A DNA stretch of 64,000 nucleotides from Tetraselmis striata (GCA_006384855.1 VCJN01000028.1:82527-146526), one strand, 5' to 3'. Positions 20,775 to 32,888 are shown, counted from the stretch's first letter. The notes: generated by a model from the sequence alone, not told the origin. Translations and numbers: made by a program.

Positions 20775-23090
20775 GTGCCCCTTGCAGCCCCAAGAACACG
20801 GCTGGTCGGCGCCAACCGGCCACCACTGTATTCCGGCCCCCGGCACCCGCGCGGGTTGGCGCCATCATGCTGCCCTTGCGCCATGTGCCTCCCGGTTGCC
20901 TCCGCGGCCTAAGGACCGCCGCTGTACCTCGTGGTTCAATGGCCTTTGCAGCCCCGGACACGCAATTGGTCGACGCCATCCGGCCGCCGGCACTACACCC
21001 TGTGCCCCGGCCGTTTCCGCGGCATGCACGCGGACCTGGTCGGCACCAACTGGCCGTCACTGTACCATATGCCGCGGTCTTTTCCGCGGCCCGGTCATGC
21101 AGCTTGTCGACGCGGTCAAGCCGTCCCTGCACCATGCGCCCCGGTCGCCTCCGCGGCCTGCGCACGCAAATGGTCGGCGCCAGCGGACCGTCATTGCACC
21201 ATATGCCGCGGTCTTTTCCGCGGCCCGGTCACGCAGCTTGTCGGCGCCGTCAAGCCGTCCCTGCACCATGCGCCCCGGTCGCCTCCGCGGCATGCGCACG
21301 CAAATGGTCGGCGCCAGCGGACCGTCATTGCACCATGTACCCCAGTCGCTTCCGCAGCCGGCGCATGCAGCTGGTCGGCGCCAACGGGCCGCCATTGCAT
21401 CATGTCGCCTCCGAGGCCCGGGCACGCAGATGATCGGCGCCCACGGGCCGCCGCGGCACGCTATGCCTCGGTTGCTGTCGCAATAACCTCGGGGACGCAG
21501 TTGTTCGGCGCCATCATGCCGCCACCGCACCCTGCGCCTCGGTCATTTCTGCAGCGTCACTGCACCATGTGCCCTGGTCGCCTCCGCGGCCCAAGCACGC
21601 AGATGGTTGGCGACGTCAGGCCATCCGCTGCACCAGGGGCCCTGGTTGCTTCCGCGACCTGTGCACGCGGATAGGTTGCGCCAACGGGCCACCACTGCAC
21701 CATGAGCCTCGGTCGCTTCCGCGGCCCGCGTGCGCAGCTACGCGGCGTCAACATACCGTCACTGCACCCTATGCCCTGGTCGCCTCCGCGGCCCAAGCAC
21801 GCAACTGATCGGCGCCGTCGGGCAATCGCATGCACCCCCGTGCCCCGGTCGCCTCCGCGACATGCGCACGAAGTTGGTCGGCGCCAACGGGCCGCCACTG
21901 CACCTTGCGCCTCGGTCATTTCCCGACCCGCGCACGCAGCTGGTCGCTCGGCATCAACGGGCCGTCACTGAACCACGTGCCTTGGTCGCGTCCGAGGCCC
22001 AGGCACGCAGCCGGTGGGCGCCACGGTGCCGCCACTGCATCCTATGCCATGATCGCTTCCGCGGCCCAAGCACGCAGCTGGTCGGTGTCGTCGGGCCATC
22101 CCCTGCACCTTGATGGGCCCCGGTCGCCTCCGCGACCTGCGCACGCAGCTTGTCGGTGCCAACGGGCCGCCACTACAACCTGTGCCCCGGTCGCCTCCGC
22201 GCCCCGCGCACGCAGTTGGTCGGCGCCCAACTCGCCGCCTCTGCACAACAGGCATCGGTTGCTTTCGCAGCGCAAGACACGCACCTTGGCGGCACCAATG
22301 GGCCGCTGTTGCACGCTGTGATTTAATTTCTATCGCAACCTTGGGCACGCAGTTGGCCAACGCCATCATGCCGCCCCTGCGCCATGAACCGCAGTCGCCT
22401 CCGCGGCCTACGAACGCAGCGGGTCGGAGTCAACGGGCCGTCATTGCACCCTGCGCCTCGGTCGCTTCCGCGGCATGCGTACGCAGCTGGTCGGCGCAAA
22501 CGGGCCGTCACTGCACGTTGTGCCTCACTTGCTATCGCAACCTCGGGCACGCAGTTTGTCAGCGCCATAATGCCGCCCCTGCGCCATGTACCCAAGCCGC
22601 CTCCGCGGCCTACGTTCGCAGCGGGTCGGAGTCAACGGGCCGTCATTGCATCATGTTTCCCGGTCGCCTCCGCGGCCCGGGAACGCAACTGATCGGCGCC
22701 AACGGGCCGCCGCTGCACGCTGTGCCTCATTTGCTTTTGACCGTCATTGCACCCTGCGCCTCGGTCGCTTCCGCGGCCTGCGCACGCAGCTGGTCGGCGC
22801 AAACGGGCCGTCATTGCACCCTGTGCCATGGTCGCTTCCGCGGCCCATGCACGCAGCTCGTCGGCGCCGTCAAACCGTCCATGCACCATTTGCCACGGTC
22901 GCCTCCTCAGATTGGACACGCGGCTGGCCGACCCCATCATGCCGCCACCGCATCCTGCGCCCCAGCTGTCTACACGGCATGGGCACGTAGCAGATCGGCG
23001 CCAACGGTCCGCCGCCGCACAACGTACCCATGCTGCTTTCTCACCCCCCCGGACACTCGGTTGGTCGACGCCATCAAGCCGTCGCTGCGT
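20775..23090. repeat. Minisatellite array, 67-bp unit, roughly 34 copies
   Basis: A diverged unit with core words tggtcggcgccaacgggccg, cactgcaccatgtgcc, ggtcgcctccgcggcc and gcacgcag repeats through the region. Four consecutive tcggcgc words at 21174, 21241, 21308 and 21375 give an exact period of 67. Because 67 is not a multiple of three, each frame cycles through the unit's three translations every 201 bp, and lack of stops makes open frames of up to about 390 codons on the plus strand and long ones on the minus strand. I treat these as artefacts of composition, not genes. The array ends just before a 31-base C run. Confidence 0.9.
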
Positions 23091-23118
23091 GGAGCTATCC
23101 ACAGACTACATCGTCTAT

Positions 23119-23119
<1 letters not shown>

Positions 23120-23150
<31 letters not shown>
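23120..23150. repeat. Homopolymer run (31 C)
   Basis: The longest uninterrupted C run in the window, directly after the minisatellite. Confidence 0.9.
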
Positions 23151-23151
<1 letters not shown>

Positions 23152-24061
23152 CCCACCCTTCGCGCGCCCCGCCGTGCAACGGTAGCCACCCGTTTTTCTC
23201 GTGGGGGGTCGCTGCTCTCCCACCCGGCCGGCACCCTGCGGCCGGCGCCCAAGACATGTTGGCAATGTGCCTGCGCCCCACCCTTCCTTGAAATATTTAC
23301 TACCAGTGGTTGGGGTTCCCTTTCCCTCGTCGTCTACTTAGCATGCGCGGTCACAAATACGGTGCTATGTCCGGTGCTAGTATGCCGTACCGCCCGAGGG
23401 GCTGCATCGACCCGCAGCGCCTCGAGGAGCTGCATCATCGTACTCCCGTACGGCAACTCTCCATATGCGGTTCCAAGCGCATCCATCCCGAGTGGCGCTG
23501 CCCCCGGATGCTGCTGCCTCGTCGTGTGTTAAAAAGTACCAGGGGGCTTGTCTGTCCCCACCTTTCTTTGTCGCGGCGCGCCCACCATGGGGTCTCACCG
23601 CGACAGCCATAGCCACCCTCCCCGCCTCCCTTCGTTTCGGCAACTTCACGGGTCTGCCTCTTAGACACTGTGGCCCCTCTAAAAGCCTTGTAATTGTGCC
23701 AAATCATCTTTTCGGCAATGTCCTTGAAATTCCGCCCATGTTACCATTTAGGGCCATGTTGCGGACTGACAGTAACATGCTTGCGACAAACACAGACTAC
23801 GGGTACCTGCTGAAATCCGCCAACAGCCTTCTGCAAGGGGCGATACGCAGTGTAGGCGAAAATTCATTCATACATTCCGTCGCCGTAGTCCCCTACGCTC
23901 GGCTGCTCAAGCCGGTTTTCAACATCCTCAGCCTTCACGAGCCGATAACTAGTACCAAGGCGACGACGATACAGCCACCGCGCTCGGATAGCGGTAGGCG
24001 GGTTGGTTCGGGGCGGGTTCCTCGGGAGGTGTGTTGGCATGAGTCTCCCACACTTTTTGCA
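23151..24061. other. Stretch without a recognised gene
   Basis: An ATG-initiated open frame of about 219 codons (23465-24124, plus) has no domain I recognise and unusual composition compared with the confirmed exons. It overlaps the candidate exon that follows. I do not call it a gene. Confidence 0.3.
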
Positions 24062-24288
24062 GCCAAGTGGGCAATCTGGCAGGGCCGCTGCAGCTGCGAA
24101 GGATGTGGGCTGCACCGACGTTAGTTCTCGAAGGTCCTCGGAGACTGGACTCGCTACGGGTGCTCATGCTGCACGGGGCAAGGGGCGGCGCAGCGCTGAA
24201 GTCCCCGCCACACGCGAGTTTCAGCGGATGGGTAAAAAGGATGATGTGTGCAAGTTTTTGCAGACACAGGACGACGGCAAGGTACGAG
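24062..24288 (+). CDS. Candidate internal exon of an unidentified gene (fragment)
   Basis: Bounded by a ttttttgcag-type acceptor and a donor GACGGCAAG^GTACGAG, with a 28-base C run beginning 12 bases inside the downstream intron, exactly as seen in the confirmed introns of this window. It would encode about 75 residues ending MGKKDDVCKFLQTQDDGK. I cannot identify the family. A following exon might start at a ctgatag acceptor near 24370 (IQKFGPCLLHFIPRS), but the sequence then becomes repeat-like near 24440. This may be a gene cut by insertion. Confidence 0.35.
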
Positions 24289-24299
24289 TGTGGGTATTG

Positions 24300-24327
24300 C
24301 CCCCCCCCCCCCCCCCCCCCCCCCCCC
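24300..24327. repeat. Homopolymer run (28 C)
   Basis: Lies 12 bases after a candidate splice donor. Confidence 0.9.
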
Positions 24328-25339
24328 GCGGTGTGCAACTACAAGCTACCGCGTGGTCGCCTGGAGCTGATAGCATCCAGAAGTTTGGGCCATGTCTGCT
24401 TCATTTCATCCCGCGAAGCCGGCCCCGCCCGGCCAGACGGCGCGTCGCCCGGCGGGAGGGCTACTCGTACCGTACTGGTACCGCCTGTACTCCGCCGGTT
24501 TTTTTCGCCCCCGGGACAAGAGGACTACCAATCCTTACTACCCTAGAGGGTACTGGTGTGAATTTCGAAAGGGCCATCCATACTCACGAATCCACCCACC
24601 TACCGCTAAGAGCAGCAGTACCAAAAGATCCTTACCGGCAATCCAGCGCAAGGTACTTGTATTTACATGAGCCAGCTGCTCAAGGCGAACAGGAAACCAC
24701 CCGAAAAGGCAATTACTTCTATACAGGTGGTCGCTACTGCTGGCAACTAGCTAGTAAAACCCTTGCAGCGTCCCTGTGGCGATGGCCTTTAATCATTATT
24801 AGCCGGCAGCTACGCAGCGCTAATTTGTCGTGTGTACCTGCTGTCGCTAATTTAGCATTCTACCAGTATTCTACCCTCGAACACACTGACTCTGATCCGT
24901 ACGCGCATCACTCATCCATCCCGCCTCATGCGGGATGCGGGCCGCATCGGGCCGCGGGAGGCGCGGATTGCTGTTGATCTTTTCTTCTTTACATCAGGGC
25001 TTTAATAATTGATAAATGCGCACTACAAACATAACTAACAGCAACTATGAAAGGTTGCCAGGAAAAGAGAGACGTAAGCCTGAAACCATAAGTCTTCATC
25101 TGTTAGTACCAATTTTAGTGGTATAGGTGAATTTGCTACTGCCCGTTTTGTAATTCACACCAGTATTGGTACCAGGTAGCGACTACGAGTACTTGCAACA
25201 AGCATCAACCCCGCCATCCATATGCGCTGCGCTGGCGCGGCGCGGCTATAGCGACTACCGGTATCCCCACACGAGTTGGAAGCGTGAAAAATAAGTACCC
25301 CGTACGAGTACCCCGCTTTTACGCGGCTTGTGGCGAACA

Positions 25340-25398
25340 AGGAGGTAGCTTTTGATAGCCGCGCTATATCAAAAGCGCGGATGAGGATCTGTGGATGC
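25340..25398. repeat. Hairpin-bearing short repeat, copy 2
   Basis: Contains tagCCGCGCTatatcaa followed by AAGCGCGGatgagg, a clean 7-bp stem. It matches 10056-10113 and 25687-25752. Confidence 0.65.
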
Positions 25399-25686
25399 CA
25401 CACGGCGGCGAGTACGTGTAGTCGCTACAGACTAGCGACGGTATCATAGAAAAAATTAAATCATGACACGAATATCCACATTCCATCGTCCGCCCCGCCT
25501 CAAACGCACGCTCTGCTGCTAGTTTGCCACGGTAAGATATGACACCGTTTGTTATTGGTCACATAGTGGTATTCGTGATATCACACTTATAATTGGTCAG
25601 ATCATATCGTCATATATAGTGCGTGACATCCGCGAATCTACCCACACCGGGTATCGATCCGGGTGGACTGTGCGCTTTAATACTGG

Positions 25687-25752
25687 AAGGAGGTGACTTC
25701 TCTTGGACACTAGCCGCGCTCTGTCAAAAGCGCGGAGGATCCGTGGGTGTCA
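25687..25752. repeat. Hairpin-bearing short repeat, copy 3
   Basis: Contains tagCCGCGCTctgtcaa and AAGCGCGGaggatccgtgg. It lies 290 bp from copy 2, so the two could be ends of one small element. Confidence 0.65.
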
Positions 25753-26022
25753 GTACCTTGTTAAAAAAATTATGAATATCGTACAGAAACTAAAGCGGCA
25801 TCCGGGCGCTAGCATCGTCATAGCTATCAGAGCGCTTTACACTGAACTATATTTGAAATACCAAGATCACGACGACACGTGCAACTAGCGGGGGCCCGCC
25901 GGCTGTTGCGCAGTACGGTCATTTCTCATACCCATGCACGATATGGTGACGTATCTCGACACCGGATGGCAAGGTAAGATGGTACGGTACCGGTCCGAGC
26001 CGCCAGTGACGATGATAAGAGA

Positions 26023-26098
26023 CCTGCTGCCCCGGGCATGGATCGAAACACCGACTTATGACCCATGGTCACTCGCTCTACCAATGAGCGCCCCAGTC
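26023..26098 (-). tRNA. tRNA-like sequence, degenerate (possible SINE head)
   Basis: On the minus strand a clear D-arm GCTC-ATTGGTA-GAGC is followed by an anticodon-arm-like TGACC/GGTCA pairing and a B-box-like GTTTCGATCC. The T-stem and acceptor stem do not pair well, so this is not a functional tRNA. The A-box and B-box spacing fits a Pol III promoter relic, as in tRNA-derived SINEs. Confidence 0.3.
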
Positions 26099-26757
26099 AG
26101 CTTTCGTTCCCGGCCAGGACTGACAGGTCCGACCCACCATCCATGGAACTTTAGAAAACAAGATGTTTTTTTTTTGTAGTGAACCTTTGTACATGATACA
26201 ATGCAGAACAGTCCGGGTAAGCTTCAGACATGTGCGAGTACATACCGAAATCGACACGGATATCCGCACCGAAGGAAAGGGTCCGAAACACCCTTTAGAG
26301 GCAACCAAATTAGACGCACGTACTCATGTACGTTGCTGTGGTGTAAATATTATGTGTTAAGGCCGCGCCCCATAACCTTTATTTTGACTACTTTTACTTT
26401 AGACCCTTATTTAACAATAATTCGTTCTCAGCCGACATGTTTCGCATTTTGGCTGCATGAAGCAGCCTAGGTGAGACTTATCATATAGAAGTATCCTTGT
26501 GCACTTGCTGTTAAGCACATATGAGACAGGTAATGAGTGTCATTTAGCACTACTAGTCCCCCAGCACAATGGGTGAACTATATCGAGCATGATGTCACCG
26601 TTGGCATGCAGTCATGGTTTGGCGCGCCTTCCGTTGCTGACTCGCTCTACGTGTGTGTATCCACTGGCAGCATCGCCACAAACCTGCCGAGCGGCATAGC
26701 ACGGGCAGCATTCAGGTGTCTCCCAACAAGGGTGCCGGCCAAGCAGCGCCCTCCGCC
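26099..26757. other. Upstream region of the EF-hand gene
   Basis: No gene seen. This is the only space for the promoter and 5' UTR of the plus-strand gene that starts at 26758. Confidence 0.4.
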
Positions 26758-29700
26758 ATGGCCCGGCAGCGCCAGAAGCGCGTGCAGAATATGGCTACTA
26801 CCTCGGCCTCGTCCATACCACAGCTGCCTCAAATTGGAAGCAATCAAGCAACGAGCCAACTCGCGCAAAAATCACGCAAACTCAAGCCGGTGGGTGTCTT
26901 ATGCTGCCCCCCCCCCCCCCCTGGTCACTGCATTCCCCGGGCTGTACCGAAGAACACAAGTACTTTGATGCGCATCTAAAGTCAGATTGTGTTTTTGATT
27001 GCGCAGTGAAACTGTTTAGCATGCTAACACCGTAATACGTAATTGGGTTTGCGGGTCGCCTACATTCAAAATCTCGTACTCGTGGTGAATTCGAATACAA
27101 TTTGAGACCGATATTGTTTTCTTTCTCTTGAGGGGGTAAAAAACAAAAACTCTATAGCAGTTACAAAGTGTGGTTGCAGTACTCTGCATACGGAGGCGCT
27201 TGTTGAGCCTTCGCCCGCCAAGCCACTCACTGTGCCAAGTGAACACCGGCGCTCCTCCCCCAGGAAGGACAGCTCACCATAGTGGGGAATATTGTGAAGG
27301 TGGGGGACAGTCACACACCCATTCCTGTCGCGGACATCAAGCGCTTGAAGCAGAAGTTTGACGGCCTGGACACGAAGCAATGTGAGGACTGAACCCGTTG
27401 TGCGCTATTGAGCGCCTGCATGTCTGCGCTGCGCCACGATTGCCAGCCTCCAACACGAGGTGCTGCCGCTCGCGGCTGTGTTTCCTGTCTCTATTTGCAT
27501 GTGTTGAGTGGCGGTGCGCGCCGTTGTTATGCCATTTCTCAGGCGGAGAGATCAGTTGGGATCGGTTGGATGCTCTCAAGGGGGTGCGGCGGCATCCCCC
27601 CCCCCCCCCCCCCCCCCCGCCCCACCCCCCCACGCCTCCCCCCCCCCCTCCCCCCCCCCCCCCCCCCGGCCTCTTCCCCCTTGTTTCCGTGCTGTTGCGG
27701 TTTTGCTTATCCTGCGGGGTGTACGGAGGACGTATGTGGGGTTTTGTAGTGTGTAACATGACAAACAGAATACATCCCACAATCTAGCAATGGTACACAT
27801 ACTAACTACTCAAATACTAAAAAAACTAACACCAAGATACTACAACAAGACACTTAACTAAAAGACAACTACTGCCAGTCAACATGAAACATTTTAGTGG
27901 CCCCTTGATGCATAGCAATTAAAACAACCAAAACCTTGCAAAACACAGTTGTGCAGTCAGATAACATAACAATGAAATTCCAGAACGATATCCAGACGAA
28001 CATGTTATGGTTTACAATATTTACGGAATCGTAATTTATTCAAAGAGTATGTATAAACTGTACAAAATACAATAGAACGACACACAATCAAACCACACCG
28101 CACCCCTAAATATTAAAATATCCCAATCAAGGCAGAATGCTGAGTTGGGCCAGGGGCGATCGGCCGGGGAGAGGGGGCGACCCGGCGGTGCACAGGAGCT
28201 GACTGCCCGTGGTGGTGCGCTGGCGTAGGGGGCTGGCTTTCCGGGCGCCTGGTCGCAGAAGCTCCTGGAAAGCAAGCGGCTGCAGAAATTCAAGCGGCGG
28301 GGCAGCGTCTTCTCCCGCATAGACCAGCGGTTGTTCAACTTCAAGGTGCGCCCCTACCCCCACCTGATGGGTCTGCTACGTGTTGCTGTTTTATGGTCTA
28401 TTGACACTCCAACTTGTGGAGGAAGAACATTCCACATTAATCTGAAACTATACCATACAAACACAAACGGTCTGCGCATGATTAACGATTTCGCGCGTGC
28501 GAAGACGAAATAATTAAAACAAAGAATAAAATAAAGTCAAAATAAGGCACGAATACAGCCGACATGAATTAGGTCAAACTGATTCATTAGTTTTTGGCCC
28601 TGCCGACCGTATTTAATAATTCTACGGTAATATAGAATATGATATATAGCACGGAATTTCCGAGTCAGCGATGCAAACCCGATCCTGACTTAATCGCTAC
28701 TATGCGACCGATCATTTTTACGAGCCCAATTAAGTGTGTAGTCCCGCGTAGGTGTCAAAAACTTAAAATGGCGGGGCCTACCCTGGCCGTGTTTCGCCAC
28801 CCTTATAGCGTTTTCAAAATACCTGCTGTAAATTAGCGGATATTCTGCTCGTGGTAGTATTCATAATAATATATTGCTGAATTTTCAACGTAACGAACTA
28901 CTACGTATAAGTAAGCTGACTGTATACGTGTACCAGTACGCTTTTATGTCGCGTTAAACCCTAAACCGTAGTATGCGTCCCGGCAGTCCAGTACCAGTAC
29001 GAGTACTGCTGTACTCGTACTAGTGAGGCGGAGCAGTATATAGCGAGTATAGCATATTTTAAATAGTATGCTACTGGTACCGATCGGGCCGTATGGGTAT
29101 TATACCGTTTTCCGGTACCCGTACGTTGTGTGTGAATTACAAACGGACAGTAAAATATACCAGCAATTTACATGTAATTTACCGGGAAGTTTCTAGTGAT
29201 ACCAGTACTTGGAGGGGCTGCGACGACACAATACGGAAATGTGCAATATAGTCGCTAATAAAGTAATAATACGAAATAGAAATAGTTGACGCAATTTTAT
29301 CCTCTAGTGCGTCGGTCCGCATTCCTGGAAAGCTATCTAGTTTAAAAAAACAATATATATGTAGACTTTTTCTGGAAAATGGGCAATAGTACACCATCAA
29401 AGAACTACTTGGTGCTTTCCGAAATCGATTCGCAATACGATTATACGACTAAAATATACCTGTCAGATTTCTTTCAAGAAAATGGCAAAACATTTTCCTC
29501 TTCCATATCCATTTCTAACTGCCGCCCTTATTGCATCGTAATGGACTTGAGAGTTTAAAGTACTCACGGGCTTGCGGGATGTGCACCTGACTGCGGCACC
29601 ATTGCGGCCGACGCTGCCTTGGGGACCGCCGGGGGCTCAGCAGAGGCTGCGCTGCTTCCACCGCAGGATGTGCTCCGGTTGGTCTATGCCGACGTCGCCG

Positions 29701-30857
29701 AGGCGGACATCCTTCTTCTGGATGACCTGGCAAAGAACCTGATTGGTATTAAAACTGTGAGCCCGGAGCCTCGGCCCGCCTGCATCCCGCAAAGCCTGTC
29801 ACGTATGAGCTCGGCCGCAACTCGCCGAGCGTACGGCTGCGCATGAGCGAGTGGGCATGGCAGCTCTTCCTCCGTCACTCCTCCCTGAACCCAGGCAGCC
29901 GCTGTGCCCCCATCGCCGTTCCGCAGAAAGTGACCAATTACCCAAAGGCGCGCCGCGAGGCTGCGTACAAAGTGTACCTCAGGACGTGCCTGGACGGGCG
30001 CGCGGCGTACCTGGGCGACCTGGAGGACCTGCTCTTCACCCGCTTCCCGGATTTTCCGCAGTACCAGGCCCTGAAGATGCTGAACGACGCCACGCTAAAC
30101 AGGCTCTACGAGGACGAGCCCATCGGCATGGAGGTGCGCAGGAAATCATGCCGACTGGGCTCTCATGCCTCCCAGAATACGTGCTGTCGGGTGGGAAGCA
30201 ACCCTGGCTACCCTGGCGCTACCACGAGGGACATGCGCCCTCGTCGTTAGACAGTCAAGCCACAGTCACAACCATGTCTCAGTTGCACTCCCCTGATGTA
30301 ATTAAAACTCCCCTGTTATGGGTCGCTGGCAGCTAATTCAACTGCTGGGGCTGGGGAGAGGAGGGGTAATAGCCCGCTAATTCCCAAGTGTGGTTCCCAA
30401 GTACTGACTGGCGACTTGCAGGAGACTGGATATCCCTACCGTGAGTTTTGAGCTCTAAACGTGTGCCATTTTATACTCAGACTCACCGACATTTGGGAAA
30501 CTCGCCGCATTTCGCGTAGTTTTGGGGGCTGTTGTTAAGCTAACCCCTAAGACCCCCTGACGAATCAAATTGGGATAATGTTGAGTTGCAAGTAGTCCTG
30601 CAGCCTGACCTGAAAATGTCAATGCTGTCCCCTCCAGGAGTTTTGCGTTTGGTATATGACGCTAGAGGACCAGGAGTCTGGCAAAGCTGCGCCGGGAGGC
30701 AAAGTGAAGTAAGCGCGCCCCTCCCAATCCGCACGCGAGCACAACTCCTCGGCGCGCACGCGCGCTAACCTTCCGAGGCTGCCCCCCCTCCTGTTTTCAC
30801 CGCAGGCAACACAAGAACCCAAATGCGGTCTTCGGGTCATACTTGCATGGGCGATGA
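26758..30857 (+). CDS. EF-hand-like protein, 8 exons, function unknown
   Basis: Hand-built exons: 26758-26889, 27264-27381, 27543-27583, 28259-28345, 29667-29756, 29927-30133, 30638-30708, 30806-30857. All introns are GT-AG, phases agree, and the sum is 798 nt (265 aa plus TGA). The ATG at 26758 is the first in frame. Residues about 70-100 (IKRLKQKFDGLDTK, then QCGEISWDRLDAL) look like a degenerate EF-hand, with D..K.C.E.I spacing in the loop. A second EF-hand-like unit spans RGSVFSRIDQRLF and NFKDVLRLVYADVAEADI. Neither has the full set of acidic ligands, so calcium binding is doubtful. The C-terminal half (KVTNYPKARREAAYKVYL, FTRFPDFPQYQALKML, EFCVWYMTLEDQESG) matches nothing I know. Layout and EF-hand style resemble algal flagella-associated proteins, which is inference. 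A TGTAA lies 175 bp after the stop. Introns 1 and 3 carry long C runs. Confidence 0.7.
27598..27667. repeat. C-rich homopolymer tract in intron 3 of the EF-hand gene
   Basis: About 70 bases almost entirely C, broken by single G, A or T, starting 14 bases after the splice donor at 27584. Confidence 0.9.
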
Positions 30858-32658
30858 GGACAATTGCGGTTGTTATCCCGCGCAACATCGCGCTCGCTGC
30901 GTGCGGCTGGGATGCTGCTGTATTGGAGCAACACAACCAAAACCAGAATCGCCGACTGAATGCATAGCATGCATCCAGGTTTGTATGACAGAGAAGAGTG
31001 CCTACAGCCACCATTACTAAGTACCACTACATGTAATCTCTGCCACCCTTATCCGCCAGGCAGCATGCTCTACATGTAGCATGGTGTTGCACATTGCATA
31101 CATCGGGAACGCCCCCACGGCAGGCGCATGCCTTCCAAGGCCCTCGTCTCCGGCCTTTTCTCGGTGATGATGAGTCCCTCATGCCCTCCCAGCGATAGCA
31201 GCGTTCTTGTGCTCAAACCTGTATCGGTATAGTTTGGACTATGAAATCCATTATCCTGAGCAAGTGCAATCAGGATCCAAAGCAATCCGGCATCTTGCCA
31301 TCACTCCAAACACCAGCCGCCGGCATCCCAGCAGCGCTCTGCAACGGATGCGGGATTGGCACAGGGGACTCCATGCCATCTTGCAACAAGGTTAGGCACG
31401 TCAAGCTTGACCAACCGACAAAAAACGCGACGGTGCCATTGCAATAACCTCGTCGGCCGTCTATCACGCTGTGGCACTGTCAACCCCTCAGTGTCGCTCG
31501 CATCGTTGCAGCATCAATGTGTGCAGTGCTGGTAGGCTTATGCGCTCCGTGTCCATGGTACATTCAGCCAGTGCTGTCGTAATCGGAACAATTGTGGTAC
31601 ACCATTGCATTTCCGCATCGTGCATGATGCGGGCGCCGGACTGGCAATTGGAAAGTCACCACCACGACAGTGTATGCTACCTTTTACACTATTACCCCAA
31701 ATTCATCACGTAATCACCACGAATGTCACAGCAGCAAGAAAGCGGCCCCACAAATCTCGTTTTAGATACACTTTCTTACTGCCGCGCAGGCACCCGTATT
31801 TACCCTGCTGATATCACAGCAGAATGTGCTGAATTATCTTTAAAAAGTCCCTGCTGCGTCTTGCGTATTGCCGGGGGGCGGGGAGTCAAAAACGATAATA
31901 TACCGTAACCCAAAGCGTGGTTCCGGCAACAAGCTGAAAATAAAATACAAATAATACGTACAACAGCGGCTGATGACCACCCAACTACGTAGCCAGACAA
32001 TAGGGAAACCGGCTTGGACATCCCACTAGATTCTCCCCGGTTTGCCCTCACGTTCCTTGTGGCGGCTCAGCATGCATAAGTTGGTAGCTGATCGATCCAG
32101 GTCTACTGCTGGCGGCCATTGGGTGTCAGCCATGCAGTCCAAACTATCCGGCAAATTATCCGGGTGCTACTATGGGTCAAACCACTGCCGGTCATGTTGC
32201 AATTCATCGGCAGAATCCCACGCAACACACTGCCCTAGTTGCACCACAGTGTATCACTAGACAGGAAGAACCGTCGATCAATTTCACTCCAGAGTGGCCC
32301 GCGGGGCCCACAGGGACCGCACTTCTCGCTACCTCTGCCGCTGTAGGAAACTGAAATTGAATCACGACATGCTGCCCCCCCCCCCCCCCCCCCTCCCCAC
32401 CGCCGGCGCGCTTGGGGCGGATTGTTTTCAGGGCCCGACACTGGCTACACTTGGTGACCAACTCTCTGCTGGCTGTCGGCCGATACCTCGATGTCCGTCC
32501 CCTCCACCTCCCAAAACAACTCCCTAACCATAGTTTTTGGGGGTTTGTGTGTTTGGGGGGGGGGGGGGGGGGGGGGGGTAATGGAAGGGGGGGGGCTCGC
32601 ACAAAATCAGTATGTAATGTAGCGCAGAAAGCAGACACGCATGCCACCGTCGACTCAT
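30858..32658. other. Intergenic region between convergent genes
   Basis: Lies between the 3' ends of the EF-hand gene (+) and USP39 (-). A TGTAA is at 31032-31036 for the plus gene. It holds a C run near 32374 and a G run near 32558. No coding sequence recognised. Confidence 0.45.
31032..31036 (+). terminator. Candidate poly(A) signal TGTAA for the EF-hand gene
   Basis: TGTAA 175 bp past the stop. This pentamer is the usual polyadenylation signal in chlorophycean algae. Confidence 0.4.
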
Positions 32659-32663
32659 TTACA
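32659..32663 (-). terminator. Candidate poly(A) signal TGTAA for USP39
   Basis: ttaca on the plus strand, i.e. TGTAA on the gene strand, 226 bp past the stop. Confidence 0.35.
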
Positions 32664-32888
32664 CGGAGGGCCACCGCCTCAATGATGGCGGGGATTGGAC
32701 ACAGAGAGGCAGGCATGCGGGTGATGACGTGGTGCCAATCGTGTAATAGCACAGGCTACCGCACGCGCTACCAAGTTCCAACAGACCTCACACCTCTCGG
32801 GTGAGGGACCGACCGCTTCGGCTCGATGGTGACGTCGGGCGTCTGCCCGTTGCCTCCTGGCGGCACCAGCCGCACCCCGGCGCCGGTG

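Larger units (their letters stand above)
24440..26022. other. Repeat-rich stretch without a recognised gene
   Basis: Contains a LINE-tail-like word cgcccccgggacaagagg at about 24507, the ACTGGTGTGAATT motif at 24549, a solo MITE terminal word near 24926, the same dispersed motif inverted at about 25143-25165, and two hairpin repeats listed separately. No coding sequence recognised. Confidence 0.4.

Noticed and set aside
22110..23291. 393-codon open frame rich in Pro, Arg and Ser
   Set aside because: It runs through the 67-bp minisatellite and a C run; the period is not a multiple of three, so no stable protein repeat is encoded.
25645..25670. Palindrome-like caccgggtatcgatccgggtg resembling a tRNA T-arm
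   Set aside because: The loop reads ATCGATA in place of TTCGA, and no D-arm, anticodon arm or acceptor stem can be drawn around it.
27337..27787. Poly-Pro or poly-Gly proteins around 27.4-27.8 kb
   Set aside because: Translations of the intronic C tract; the real exon here is only 41 bp long (27543-27583).
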